Shown: positions 7,529-15,234, counted from the stretch's first letter. The stretch is 22,797 nt of DNA from JBHEMK01 sp046262635 (GCA_046262635.1 JBHEMK010000136.1:1-22797); one strand, 5' to 3'. The notes: generated by a model from the letters alone, not told the origin. Made by a program: numbers and translations.

Positions 7529-8640
7529 CATCCCTCCGCATGGGGCGGTTCCACCCCGGGCTGGATCTCGGGCGCGCTCAACCGTGCCCCATGCTCCTCC
7601 GCGAACTCGATCCGGCCGAGCGCGTGCTCTCCCTGGACGATCCCGAGCGCGCCGCCGCGCGCCTGCGACTTGACAAGGTCGTACAGCGCTCTCGACTCCC
7701 CTACGCGGTCGGCGACGTGCGGGGGAAACTTCAGCCCGGCTTTGTTGCGCCGGATAAGAGTCGCCGCCAGGCGGAACTCCTTGATCGCGCCGATGATTCC
7801 CTGGGTGTGCGGCACGAGCTCGGTCTCCCGCAGCCACCCGTTCGTCTTCGCCGAGTGGACGAACCACTTCGCGTGCTTCGCACCCAGATCACGGTCGATC
7901 CCGTTCCTGATCGACTCGGCTCCGAGCTTGGCGATCGCATCGCGTGGGTCGACTCCTTTCGGGCAGCGCTCGTTGCAGAAATAGCATCGGGTGCAGTCCC
8001 AGATGCCGTGCTCGGAGTTATACGACTCCAGCCGCTCGACGGTGCTCGCGTCTCGCGCATCCCCGACGAAGCGCATCCCCTTGGCGAGCGCCTGTGGGCC
8101 GAGGAAATCCGGGTCGGACTCCATCGCGTTGCACTCAGAGACACAGCAGCCGCAGTTGATGCAGAGCGACTCCTTCTGGATGACGTTCATTCGCTCCTGG
8201 CTGATCCGATATTCCCTCCCGTCCTCCGGCCGTTCGTAGCCCGGTTGCAGCCACGGCCCCATCGCCCGGAACTTCGACCAGAACGGCGCCATGTCCACGA
8301 CGAGGTCCTTGACGATCGGCAGATTGCCCATCGCCGAGATCGTCGGCACGTGACCCGACTCGACGATGTCGGCCATCCGCGTCTTGCAGGCGAGCACGGC
8401 GGCGCCGTTCATCCGCATGCCGCACGAGCCGCAGATCATCATCCGGCAGCTCTTGCGGTAGGCCAGCGAGCCGTCCACCCTGTCCTTGATGATGTCGAGG
8501 ACATCGAGCAGCGTCGCCCACTCGGGCGCCTCCACCTCGTACTCTCTCAGCTGCCGGTCGCCGCTCGCGGAGTCGTAGCGCCAGATCTTCAGGCGCACGT
8601 CCATCGTCGGCGAGTCGGTGTAGAGGATCGCTTCGCTCAA
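7528..8640 (-). CDS. sdhB: Succinate dehydrogenase iron-sulfur subunit
   Basis: This subunit wires electrons from the flavin in SdhA to the quinone site. The N-terminal ferredoxin domain binds [2Fe-2S] through C65, C70, C73 and C85. The C-terminal domain has C160, C163, C166 and C170, then C216, C219, C222 and C226 before PKG. The fourth, C219, is extra: in E. coli SdhB the equivalent position is Ile209 of the [3Fe-4S] site, so this site probably holds [4Fe-4S] instead. The protein has 370 residues, over 100 longer than E. coli SdhB, because of a C-terminal extension. Start: TTG at 8640 with an AGAGGAAG ribosome-binding site and one base between it and the sdhA stop; an ATG at 8604 would shorten it by 12. 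Confidence 0.96.
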   Translation of the reverse strand: MSEAILYTDSPTMDVRLKIWRYDSASGDRQLREYEVEAPEWATLLDVLDIIKDRVDGSLAYRKSCRMMICGSCGMRMNGAAVLACKTRMADIVESGHVPTISAMGNLPIVKDLVVDMAPFWSKFRAMGPWLQPGYERPEDGREYRISQERMNVIQKESLCINCGCCVSECNAMESDPDFLGPQALAKGMRFVGDARDASTVERLESYNSEHGIWDCTRCYFCNERCPKGVDPRDAIAKLGAESIRNGIDRDLGAKHAKWFVHSAKTNGWLRETELVPHTQGIIGAIKEFRLAATLIRRNKAGLKFPPHVADRVGESRALYDLVKSQARGGALGIVQGEHALGRIEFAEEHGARLSAPEIQPGVEPPHAEG

Positions 8641-8641
8641 C

Positions 8642-10324
8642 TCAGTACTTCCTCTCCTGGGGCGTCCATCTCGTCATCGTCACCGGCTTCCACTCGAGCT
8701 CGGGCCGGCCATCGCGCCACGCTACGAGCGTGTGCTTCAGATAGTTCTCGTCGTCGCGGTCAGGGAAGTCGTGCAGACGCGAGTGGGCTCCGCGGCTCTC
8801 TTTGCGCGCGAGCCCGGCAACGACCATGCAGTCTGCGAGCTCGAGCAGGAAGCCGAGCTCGAGTGCCTGCGTCAGGTCGCTGTTGAAAACAGCGCCCTTG
8901 TCCTCGACGACGACGCGCGCGTAGCGCTCGCGCAGCCCCGCGACGATCTCCCCTTGGCGCCGCATCTGATCCTCGCGGCGGAAGACGCCGAAATTCTCGT
9001 GCATCGTGGCGGCGAGCTGATCGCGTATCTTCCACGGCCGCTCGCCGTCGGTGCGATTGAGCAACTCCTTCAGCTCGCGCTCGGCATCGCGCTCGACGGA
9101 CTCGGGCACCTCGACGGTGGTGTGGCTAAGCGCCCAGTCGGCGGCGTGGCCACCGGCCCGCTTCCCGAAGGTGATCGTCTCCATCAGAGCGTTGCCGCCG
9201 AGGCGGTTCGCGCCGTGCACGGAGACGCAGGCAACCTCCCCCGCGGCATACAGGCCCTCGAGGTCGGTCCGCCCCCAAACGTCGGTATCCACGCCGCCCA
9301 TGTGGTAATGGGCGCCGGGCCGCACGGGGATCGGTTCCTGGATTGGGTCGACCCCGGCAAACGTCATCGAGAGCTCGCGCGTCCCGTGCAGACGTTCCAG
9401 GATCTTCTCGGCGCCGAGGTGGCGTAGGTCGAGCAGGACGTTCCCCTCGACACCGCGACCCTCGTCGATTTCTGTTTGCTCCGCGCGCGAGATCACGTCG
9501 CGCGACGCGAGCTCCATCGCGTTCGGCGCGTACCGCTCGAGGAAACGGTTGCCGTCGGAGTTGAGCAGGTACGCGCCCTCGCCCCGGCAGCCCTCTGTGA
9601 TGAGCACGCCGGTCGGCGCGAGCGTCGTCGGATGGAACTGCATCATCTCCATATCCTCGAGCGGAACCCCGACGCGGAGCGCCATCGCCATCCCGTCACC
9701 CGTGCAGGCGTAGGCGTTCGTCGTGCCGACGTAGAGACGGCCGGCGCCACCCGTGGCGAGGATCAACGTCTTCGCGCCGATCGTCTTCAGGCCGCCATCG
9801 AGGAGGTCCCAGCAGATCACCCCCTGGCAGCGGCCGTCGTCGACGACGAGCCGCCACGCGAAGAACTCGTCGTAGACCTTGAGCTCCCTGCGGCAGAGTT
9901 GCTCGTAGAGAACCTGGACGAGCACGTGGCCGGTGATGTCGGCCGCGTATGCCGTCCGCGGCGCGCCTGCGGCGCCGAAAGGCCGCTGGGCGATCCGCCC
10001 GTCCTCGGTGCGGGAGAAGACCGCGCCCCAGTGCTCGAGCTGATACACGTCGCCGGGCGCCTCACGACAGAGGATCTCGATCGCGTCCTGATCGCCCAGG
10101 TAGTCGGAGCCCTTGACCGTGTCGAAGGCGTGCGTCTCGGGGTCATCCTCGGACGCGTTGCCGAGCGCCGCGTTGATGCCACCTTCCGCCGCGCCCGAAT
10201 GACTGCGGGTCGGGTGGATCTTCGAGACCAGTGCGACGTCTGCACCTGCATCGTGGGCCTCGATCGCTGCGCGCATGCCCGCGCAGCCGGCGCCGATCAC
10301 GAGCACATCGTGCGTTGCTTCCAC
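8642..10324 (-). CDS. sdhA: Succinate dehydrogenase flavoprotein subunit
   Basis: This is the FAD-bearing subunit that oxidises succinate to fumarate. From the GTG at 10324 (560 residues) it opens with the FAD-binding motif VLVIGAGCAGMRAAI. H42 in PTRSHSGAAEGG is the histidine that carries covalent FAD in this family. Substrate-site motifs follow: FHPTTLAPTGVLITEGCRGE, HYHMGGVDTD and GANRLGGNAL. There is no Tat or other signal peptide, which separates it from the exported MfrA proteins. The open frame continues upstream to 10612, but that part lies inside pckA and is not conserved. The gene follows pckA by 37 bases and leads directly into sdhB and the CCG-domain gene, forming a pckA-sdhA-sdhB-CCG unit. 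Confidence 0.97.
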   Translation of the reverse strand: MEATHDVLVIGAGCAGMRAAIEAHDAGADVALVSKIHPTRSHSGAAEGGINAALGNASEDDPETHAFDTVKGSDYLGDQDAIEILCREAPGDVYQLEHWGAVFSRTEDGRIAQRPFGAAGAPRTAYAADITGHVLVQVLYEQLCRRELKVYDEFFAWRLVVDDGRCQGVICWDLLDGGLKTIGAKTLILATGGAGRLYVGTTNAYACTGDGMAMALRVGVPLEDMEMMQFHPTTLAPTGVLITEGCRGEGAYLLNSDGNRFLERYAPNAMELASRDVISRAEQTEIDEGRGVEGNVLLDLRHLGAEKILERLHGTRELSMTFAGVDPIQEPIPVRPGAHYHMGGVDTDVWGRTDLEGLYAAGEVACVSVHGANRLGGNALMETITFGKRAGGHAADWALSHTTVEVPESVERDAERELKELLNRTDGERPWKIRDQLAATMHENFGVFRREDQMRRQGEIVAGLRERYARVVVEDKGAVFNSDLTQALELGFLLELADCMVVAGLARKESRGAHSRLHDFPDRDDENYLKHTLVAWRDGRPELEWKPVTMTRWTPQERKY

Positions 10325-10361
10325 GAACTCTGAAGCTATCGGAAACGCCCCGGCAGCCGCG

Positions 10362-11954
10362 TCAGACCCGGGGACCTGCCGCTGCGACCTCGGGTTCGGC
10401 CTCCGGAAACTTCTCGAAGTTATCGAGGAACATCCGGGCCAGTTCCCGGGCCTTGGTGGCGTAGGCGTCCGGATCGGCCCAAGTCGAGCGAGGGTCGAGC
10501 AGCGCGGAGTCGACGCCGGGCACGTCGATCGGCACCTCGAAGCCGAAGATGTCGTCGGTCCGAAACTCCACACCTTCGAGTTCCCCCTCGAGCGCCGCGT
10601 GCAGGAGAGCACGCGTCGCCGTGATCGGTATTCGCTCGCCTTCGCCGAATGCGCCGCCCGTCCAGCCGGTGTTCACGAGCCAGACGCGGGAACCGTGCTC
10701 CGCGAGCTTTTCGCCCAGCATCCGCGAGTAGACCGCTGGCGGTTGCGGGAGGAAGGGCGCTCCGAAGCAGGCCGAGAAAGTCGGCTGGGGCTCGGTCACG
10801 CCGATCTCGGTGCCGGCGAGCTTCGCGGTGAAGCCGGAGAGGAAGTAGAAGCGGGCCTGCTGCGGCGTCAGCCTGGCGATCGGCGGCAGGATCCCGAACG
10901 CGTCCGCGGTGAGAAAGACCACCGAGCTCGGGTGTCCCCCACGCTTCTCAGGCAATGCGTTGGCGATCTGCTCGAGCTTGTAGGCTGAGCGAGTGTTCTC
11001 GGTTTTCGAGTCGTCGTCGAGATCCAGGACACCACGCTCGTCGACGATCACGTTCTCAAGGATCGTGCCGAAGGTGTGCGTGGTCTTGTAGATCTCCGGC
11101 TCGGCCTCAGCTGAGAGGCGGATCACCTTCGCATAGCAGCCGCCCTCCAGGTTGAAGACGCCGCTGTCGGCCCAGCCATGCTCGTCGTCGCCGATCAGCA
11201 ATCGCTCGGGGTCGGCAGAGAGCGTCGTCTTGCCGGTGCCGGAAAGACCGAAGAAGATCGCGACCTTGCCGTCGTCGCCGACGTTGGCCGAACAATGCAT
11301 CGGAAACACGTTCTCAAGCGGCAGGCGGTCGTTCAAGACCGTGAAGATCGACTTCTTGATCTCACCGGCGTAAAACGTCCCGCCGACGAGCAGTTCCATG
11401 CGCCCCGGGTGCAGGACGATGAACGTGCTGCTCCGGACGCCATCCTCGGCCGGGTCGGCCTCGACGGCCGGAGCATGCAGGACGAGCGCCTGCGGGGTGA
11501 AGTCTGCGAGCTCCTTTTCGGTCGGGTCGACGAACATCGTTCGTGCGAAGAGCGCGTGGTAGGGCAGGTACGTGATCACGCGCACAGCGATCCGGTGCGC
11601 CGGGTCGGCACCTGCAAACGAGTCGACCACGTAGAGATCCTGCTCGCCTAGGTATGCGACCACCTTCTCCCGCAACCCCTCGAACTTGTCCTCGCCGAGC
11701 GGATGGTTGACGTCGCCCCACCAAATCCGACCCGCAGAGCCCGGCTCGCGCACGACGAACTTGTCCTTGGGCGAGCGGCCGGTGTAGCGGCCGGTATCGA
11801 CGACCATCGGCCCGCCTTCGGCAAGGACTGCCTCGTGACGGGCGAGCGCGTCCGTATAGAGCATCGAGGTCGTCGGGTTCCTGATGATCCTGCGGACGGT
11901 GTCGATCCCGTGCTCCGAGAGATCGACGCTGCCCGGCAGCTCGGTCGCAGTCAT
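10362..11954 (-). CDS. pckA: Phosphoenolpyruvate carboxykinase (ATP)
   Basis: This enzyme converts oxaloacetate and ATP to phosphoenolpyruvate, CO2 and ADP, the entry to gluconeogenesis. The 530-residue length fits the ATP-dependent family (E. coli 540). Motifs: substrate-binding R60 in TGRYTGRSPKDKF, metal ligands K200/K201 region (GGTFYAGEIKKS) and H220, P-loop GLSGTGKTT at 236-244, and the kinase-2 aspartates D256-D257 (LIGDDEHGW). The ATG at 11954 has a near-perfect AAGGAGGTG ribosome-binding site 6 bases away, so the upstream extension of the frame is not used. The promoter side faces a divergent acetyltransferase gene and a 17-base palindrome overlaps a -10-like box there. Placed ahead of sdhAB, it ties gluconeogenesis to the TCA cycle. 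Confidence 0.98.
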   Translation of the reverse strand: MTATELPGSVDLSEHGIDTVRRIIRNPTTSMLYTDALARHEAVLAEGGPMVVDTGRYTGRSPKDKFVVREPGSAGRIWWGDVNHPLGEDKFEGLREKVVAYLGEQDLYVVDSFAGADPAHRIAVRVITYLPYHALFARTMFVDPTEKELADFTPQALVLHAPAVEADPAEDGVRSSTFIVLHPGRMELLVGGTFYAGEIKKSIFTVLNDRLPLENVFPMHCSANVGDDGKVAIFFGLSGTGKTTLSADPERLLIGDDEHGWADSGVFNLEGGCYAKVIRLSAEAEPEIYKTTHTFGTILENVIVDERGVLDLDDDSKTENTRSAYKLEQIANALPEKRGGHPSSVVFLTADAFGILPPIARLTPQQARFYFLSGFTAKLAGTEIGVTEPQPTFSACFGAPFLPQPPAVYSRMLGEKLAEHGSRVWLVNTGWTGGAFGEGERIPITATRALLHAALEGELEGVEFRTDDIFGFEVPIDVPGVDSALLDPRSTWADPDAYATKARELARMFLDNFEKFPEAEPEVAAAGPRV

Positions 11955-11991
11955 CGGAGCACCTCCTTGACGGGGCATGGACGGCAAACCG

Positions 11992-12008
11992 GTGCATATC
12001 GTATGCAC
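11992..12008. promoter_or_regulatory. 17-base perfect palindrome over divergent -10 boxes (candidate operator)
   Basis: GTGCATA-TCG-TATGCAC is a perfect inverted repeat with 7-base arms in the 56-base gap between pckA (-) and the GNAT gene (+). It contains a TANNNT box on each strand: TATCGT (11997-12002), 8 bases before the GNAT GTG, and on the other strand TACGAT (12003-11998), placed to serve pckA. A regulator bound here would cover both -10 boxes. The regulator is unknown; the promoter reading is inference. Confidence 0.55.
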
Positions 12009-12010
12009 GC

Positions 12011-12577
12011 GTGGCGCGCAGCCCTGCGGTTCCCCCGGATCCACCGCTCACCGACGGTGTGGTGGAGCTGCGCCCGTGGCGGGCGGACGACGTTCCGGAG
12101 TTGGCCCGGAGCTGCGCCGACGAGGAAATCGCGCGGTGGCTCGACTCGGTGCCCCAGCCGTACGGCGAGGCCGAGGCGGCGGCGTACGTCAGCCGCACGA
12201 TCCGGTGGTGGCACGAAGGCTCCTTCTGGCCCTTCGCAGTGACGGGTGCCGTTGACGGGCCCCTGCTCGGCGCGGTGGGCGTTGGCTGGACGGACGAGCG
12301 GGTGCGGGCCGCCGAGGCGGGCTACTGGACCCGACGGGAGGCGCGCGGGCAAGGGGTCGCTGTTCGGGCGTTGCGGCTCGCGTCGGGCTGGGCCTTTGAG
12401 TCGGCCGATGTGCGCCGCCTGCAGCTGCGGACCGAGATCGACAACGAGCGATCTCAGCGCGTCGCAAGGAAAGCGGGCTTCACGCGCGAGGGCGTGGTGC
12501 GGTCATCCGGCTGGAGCGAGCGTCGTGGACGGCGGCTCGACTTCGTCGTCTGGTCGCTGCTCCCGGTCGATCAGTGA
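12011..12577 (+). CDS. GNAT N-acetyltransferase, RimJ/RimL type
   Basis: The 188-residue product shows the RimJ/RimL-like acetyltransferase plan. LTDGVVELRPWRADDVPELA is the N-terminal strand and helix, GYWTRREARGQGVAVRALRL contains the acetyl-CoA loop (R-x-x-G-x-G/A), and LRTEIDNERSQRVARKAGF is the typical N-x-x-S-x-x-x-x-x-K-x-G-F motif. The family acetylates N-termini of ribosomal proteins, amino groups of small molecules or toxins; the substrate cannot be told. It starts at GTG 12011 with no ribosome-binding site but a TATCGT -10 box 8 bases upstream, consistent with a leaderless mRNA. It is divergent from pckA, with the palindrome between them. A 5-base-stem hairpin starts 4 bases after its stop. 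Confidence 0.88.
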   Translation: MARSPAVPPDPPLTDGVVELRPWRADDVPELARSCADEEIARWLDSVPQPYGEAEAAAYVSRTIRWWHEGSFWPFAVTGAVDGPLLGAVGVGWTDERVRAAEAGYWTRREARGQGVAVRALRLASGWAFESADVRRLQLRTEIDNERSQRVARKAGFTREGVVRSSGWSERRGRRLDFVVWSLLPVDQ

Positions 12578-12581
12578 ACCT

Positions 12582-12594
12582 GTCCCCGAGGGAC
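12582..12594 (+). terminator. Short hairpin after the GNAT gene
   Basis: GTCCC-CGA-GGGAC forms a 5-base stem with a 3-base loop just after the stop codon. No T-run follows, so it is at best a weak or rho-assisted transcript end. Confidence 0.3.
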
Positions 12595-12635
12595 ACTCGA
12601 GGCCCCCGGCACGCCGCTGGACGTCTGGCTCGAAC

Positions 12636-12668
12636 GAGATCGACCGCTTCGCGATTGGAGTCGATCTC
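12636..12668. repeat. 9-base inverted repeat upstream of the first recombinase
   Basis: GAGATCGAC (12636-12644) and GTCGATCTC (12660-12668) are perfect inverted copies separated by 15 bases. They lie in the 277-base gap before the first Xer-type gene. They could form an RNA stem or bind a dimeric protein; I cannot decide between these. Confidence 0.5.
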
Positions 12669-12854
12669 TGGGCGAGGCCCGGCTTCCGTGACGCCGCCTG
12701 CCGGACTCGACGGCGGCCCGGCGCGCCGCAAGGAACTTCGCTGCAAATGTCGACTCGGTAGGGCGAACTGGCGACGCTCGTGCACGAACCGGTTCCGCGT
12801 TCTCGAGAGACCGCGGGGCAGGAGTCGCCGGCACTCCCGACGAAGGGGACCGTG

Positions 12855-13703
12855 ATGGACTCGGACGCCGCTGCCGAGCGCTTCCTCGCCAGCCCCGGGC
12901 TCAGCGAGGCGACGCGCATGGCCTACCGCGTCGACGTGGCCGAGTTCCGTCGGTGGCTCGCGCATCGCGGCGTCGACCTCGAGGACGTTGACGTGGCGGT
13001 GCTGGCCGCGTATGTCTCCGAGCTCGGCGCCTCCCGGCCCGGCCGGAAGCCGCGGCGCCTCGCCCCGGCGACGATCTCCCGAAAGCTCGCCGCCGTTCGG
13101 GCCTTTCTCCGATTTACCCTCGGACGTGCGCGCGTGCCCGACGCGCCGCTCGCCCCGCGGCGGGGTCGACGGCTTCCGGACGCCCCGAGGACCGGCGAGA
13201 TCGACGGCATCCTCGCTGCGCTCGAGGCGGCGGGATCGCTCGGCTTGCGCAACCGCGCGCTCTTCGAGCTCGTCTACTCGGCGGGCCTAAGGAGCGCAGA
13301 GGCGGTCGGGCTCGATCTCGCCGACGTCGACTTCGAGCAGGAGACCGTCCATGTACGCGGCAAGGGTGGCAAGGAGCGCGTCGTCCCGCTCGGCGAGGAG
13401 GCAGCCCACTGGCTCGCCCGCTACCTGCGCGACGCGCGCCCTGAGTTGGCAGTCGGGGCCGAGGACGCCGTCTTCCTCTCGGCGCGCGGGCGTAGACTCG
13501 ACACGAGCACGCTGCGCCGGCTCGTCCCCCATCCCCACCGGCTGCGCCACGCATTCGCGACCCATCTGCTGGAGGGCGGCGCCGACCTGCGGACGATCCA
13601 GGAGCTGCTCGGCCACAGCTCACTCTCGACGACGCAGATCTACAGCCACGTGGACGCCCGGCGGCTCAGGCGCGTGTATGACAACGCCCACCCCCGCTCG
13701 TGA
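12855..13703 (+). CDS. Xer-type tyrosine recombinase, short form
   Basis: Xer recombinases cut and rejoin DNA at dif-like sites to resolve chromosome dimers. From the ATG at 12855 (AAGGGG 6 bases upstream) the protein has 282 residues: a SAM-like core-binding domain (about 1-95) and a catalytic domain with all six active residues, R146 (AGLRSAE), K170 (RGKGGKER), H228 and R231 (HPHRLRH), H254 (LLGHSSLSTT) and nucleophile Y263 (IYSHV). The distance from K170 to H228 is 58 residues, against 71 in the neighbouring recombinase and 72 in E. coli XerD, so a helix of about 13-14 residues is missing just before HxxR. The rest is intact and Y-containing, so it may still be active. Whether it is XerC or another paralogue is unresolved. 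Confidence 0.9.
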   Translation: MDSDAAAERFLASPGLSEATRMAYRVDVAEFRRWLAHRGVDLEDVDVAVLAAYVSELGASRPGRKPRRLAPATISRKLAAVRAFLRFTLGRARVPDAPLAPRRGRRLPDAPRTGEIDGILAALEAAGSLGLRNRALFELVYSAGLRSAEAVGLDLADVDFEQETVHVRGKGGKERVVPLGEEAAHWLARYLRDARPELAVGAEDAVFLSARGRRLDTSTLRRLVPHPHRLRHAFATHLLEGGADLRTIQELLGHSSLSTTQIYSHVDARRLRRVYDNAHPRS

Positions 13704-14133
13704 GCTGGCTCGTTCCCCTGCGCTTTCGCGCGGAGAGAGAGAAAATTGATCTGAGAATCCTGCGTTGACCTCCGGGCCTGGGGCCGACGCCAAGCAAGGC
13801 GCGCAGGCGGTACGACAGGATGCTGTGGATTCTGCGGCCGACTGAACCTCTTGCGAATGGGACGGCGAGACGGGGTACGAGGCGACGAGCGGCGGGGTGT
13901 CCGAGGACGGACCCGTGGCTCTGCGGGCCGCCGGGAGCGGGTGCGAAGGGAAGGATCTCGGTCGACCCTGATTGAGGTTCAAGCCCGCGTCTGCGGCCTT
14001 CGGGCGCATGCGGTCCGGTCGTTTCGACCGCCGATCCGCAGCGAGGAGCGACCGGTTCGAAGCGATCGCGCCGCGCCGGATCGTCGCAGGTGCGAGCAGG
14101 CGTCAGAAGCGGCGCCGCGAATCAGGAGCAGCC
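13704..14133. other. 430-base gap between the two recombinase genes
   Basis: No supportable gene is present; frames on both strands are low-complexity. A weak hairpin (CTGCGC-TTTC-GCGCGG, 13718-13733) lies 15 bases after the first recombinase stop and is followed by a purine run, not a T-run. I found no dif-like 28-base site by eye and no recognisable RNA gene. The last bases hold the AGGAG ribosome-binding site of the next gene. Confidence 0.4.
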
Positions 14134-15054
14134 GTGAACGGGCAGACACCTGATCCCGCCGTCGAGAGTTTTCTCGCACTGACAGCGGCGCGGCTGGCCC
14201 CCCGGACCGTAGACGCCTACCGGCGCGACCTCGCGCACTTCCGGGCACGGCTCGGCGGGCCGCCGGGCTCCGCGACCGTGGAGGATCTTGAGCGCTACCT
14301 CGCCGGGCTCCGTGCCGACGGGCTCAGCCCCGCCACGATCGCGCGGCGCACCGCCGCGCTGCGCTCCTTCTTCCGCCACCAGATGCTGATCGGTACGCGT
14401 GGCGACAATCCCGCCGCCGAGCTCGAGCTGCCCCGCCGCCGCCGCAAGCTGCCGCGGACGCTTTCGGCCGGCGAGGCAGAACGGCTGATCGAGGCCGCCA
14501 ACGGAACAACGCCGCGCTCGCTCCGCGACCGTGCGCTCGTGGAGCTGCTCTACGGCGCCGGCCTCCGTGTCTCGGAGGCGGTCGGCCTCGAGCGCTCGGG
14601 CGTCGACCTGGAGCAGCGCCTCGTCCGCTGCACGGGTAAGGGTGGCAAGGAGCGGATCGTGCCGCTCGGCCGCGAAGGAGTCGAGTCGCTCCGCCGCTAT
14701 ATCTCCCGCGGACGACCCCACCTCGACCGACACCACCGCTCCGAGCTCTTCCTCAACGCCCAGGGCGGTGCGCTCACCAGGGCGGGTGCCTTCCTGATCC
14801 TGCGCAAGCTCGCGGCGGTGGCGGAGCTGGAGCCGGGTCGCGTCCACCCGCACCTGCTGCGCCACTCCTTCGCGACGCATTTGCTCGAAGGGGGCGCGGA
14901 CCTGCGCTCGGTTCAGGAGATGCTCGGACATGCGGATCTGAGCACGACGGAGCTCTACACGCACGTAACTGATCGGCGCCGGCGGGAGTTGTACTACCAG
15001 GCGCACCCGCACGCCCGGCGTTTGAAGTTCGGCCCGAAAACCCAGAAGGACTAG
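14134..15054 (+). CDS. xerD: Tyrosine recombinase XerD-like
   Basis: The 306-residue product has the normal XerC/XerD length and architecture: an N-terminal core-binding domain (about 8-100) and a catalytic domain with R145 (GAGLRVSE), K169 (TGKGGKER), H240 and R243 (HPHLLRH), H266 (LGHADLSTT) and nucleophile Y275 (LYTHV). It is expected to act at dif with a partner Xer during chromosome segregation. The GTG at 14134 has AGGAG 5 bases upstream; the frame runs upstream to 13972 but that part is Arg-rich and unlike the family. The symbol is tentative, since XerC and XerD cannot be separated by eye. A small membrane/zinc-ribbon gene starts immediately after its stop and is probably co-translated. 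Confidence 0.9.
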   Translation: MNGQTPDPAVESFLALTAARLAPRTVDAYRRDLAHFRARLGGPPGSATVEDLERYLAGLRADGLSPATIARRTAALRSFFRHQMLIGTRGDNPAAELELPRRRRKLPRTLSAGEAERLIEAANGTTPRSLRDRALVELLYGAGLRVSEAVGLERSGVDLEQRLVRCTGKGGKERIVPLGREGVESLRRYISRGRPHLDRHHRSELFLNAQGGALTRAGAFLILRKLAAVAELEPGRVHPHLLRHSFATHLLEGGADLRSVQEMLGHADLSTTELYTHVTDRRRRELYYQAHPHARRLKFGPKTQKD

Positions 15055-15234
15055 ATGGCTCCGCTGGATCCGCACACCGCAGTTCTCGCCGTCACGACGT
15101 TGGCAGTCGGCTACGTGATGGCAATAGCAGGCGTGCAAAAGAGTGCGCTCGAATGGCGACGCCGTCGCCGCACCTGCCCGTCGTGCGGCCGACACATCGA
15201 GACGCGCATCTGCACGACCTGTGGCAGCGCCTAG
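15055..15234 (+). CDS. Small membrane protein with C-terminal zinc ribbon (59 aa)
   Basis: This gene begins at the base after the xerD-like stop, with AGAAGGA 4 bases before the ATG, so it is very likely translated with that gene. The 59 residues divide into a hydrophobic segment (about 8-27, one membrane span), a basic stretch WRRRRR, and a zinc ribbon of two CxxC knuckles (CPSCG at 41-45 and CTTCG at 53-57). The basic residues after the span suggest the ribbon faces the cytoplasm. I do not recognise a named family. Its stop overlaps the end of the opposite-strand HEAT-repeat gene by 4 bases. It is short enough to be missed by gene callers with a 60-residue limit. Confidence 0.75.
   Translation: MAPLDPHTAVLAVTTLAVGYVMAIAGVQKSALEWRRRRRTCPSCGRHIETRICTTCGSA

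Noticed and set aside
10325..10612. Upstream extension of the sdhA frame
   Set aside because: It lies within the pckA coding sequence on the same strand, is Arg/Ser/Pro-rich without SdhA similarity, and the GTG at 10324 directly precedes the FAD motif.
13851..14153. Forward frame in the gap between the recombinases
   Set aside because: It is Arg-rich and low-complexity, has no family pattern, and overlaps the start of the second recombinase.
12855..15054. The two recombinases as integrases of a mobile element
   Set aside because: Both look like chromosomal Xer proteins; there are no flanking direct repeats, tRNA target, cargo genes or composition shift.
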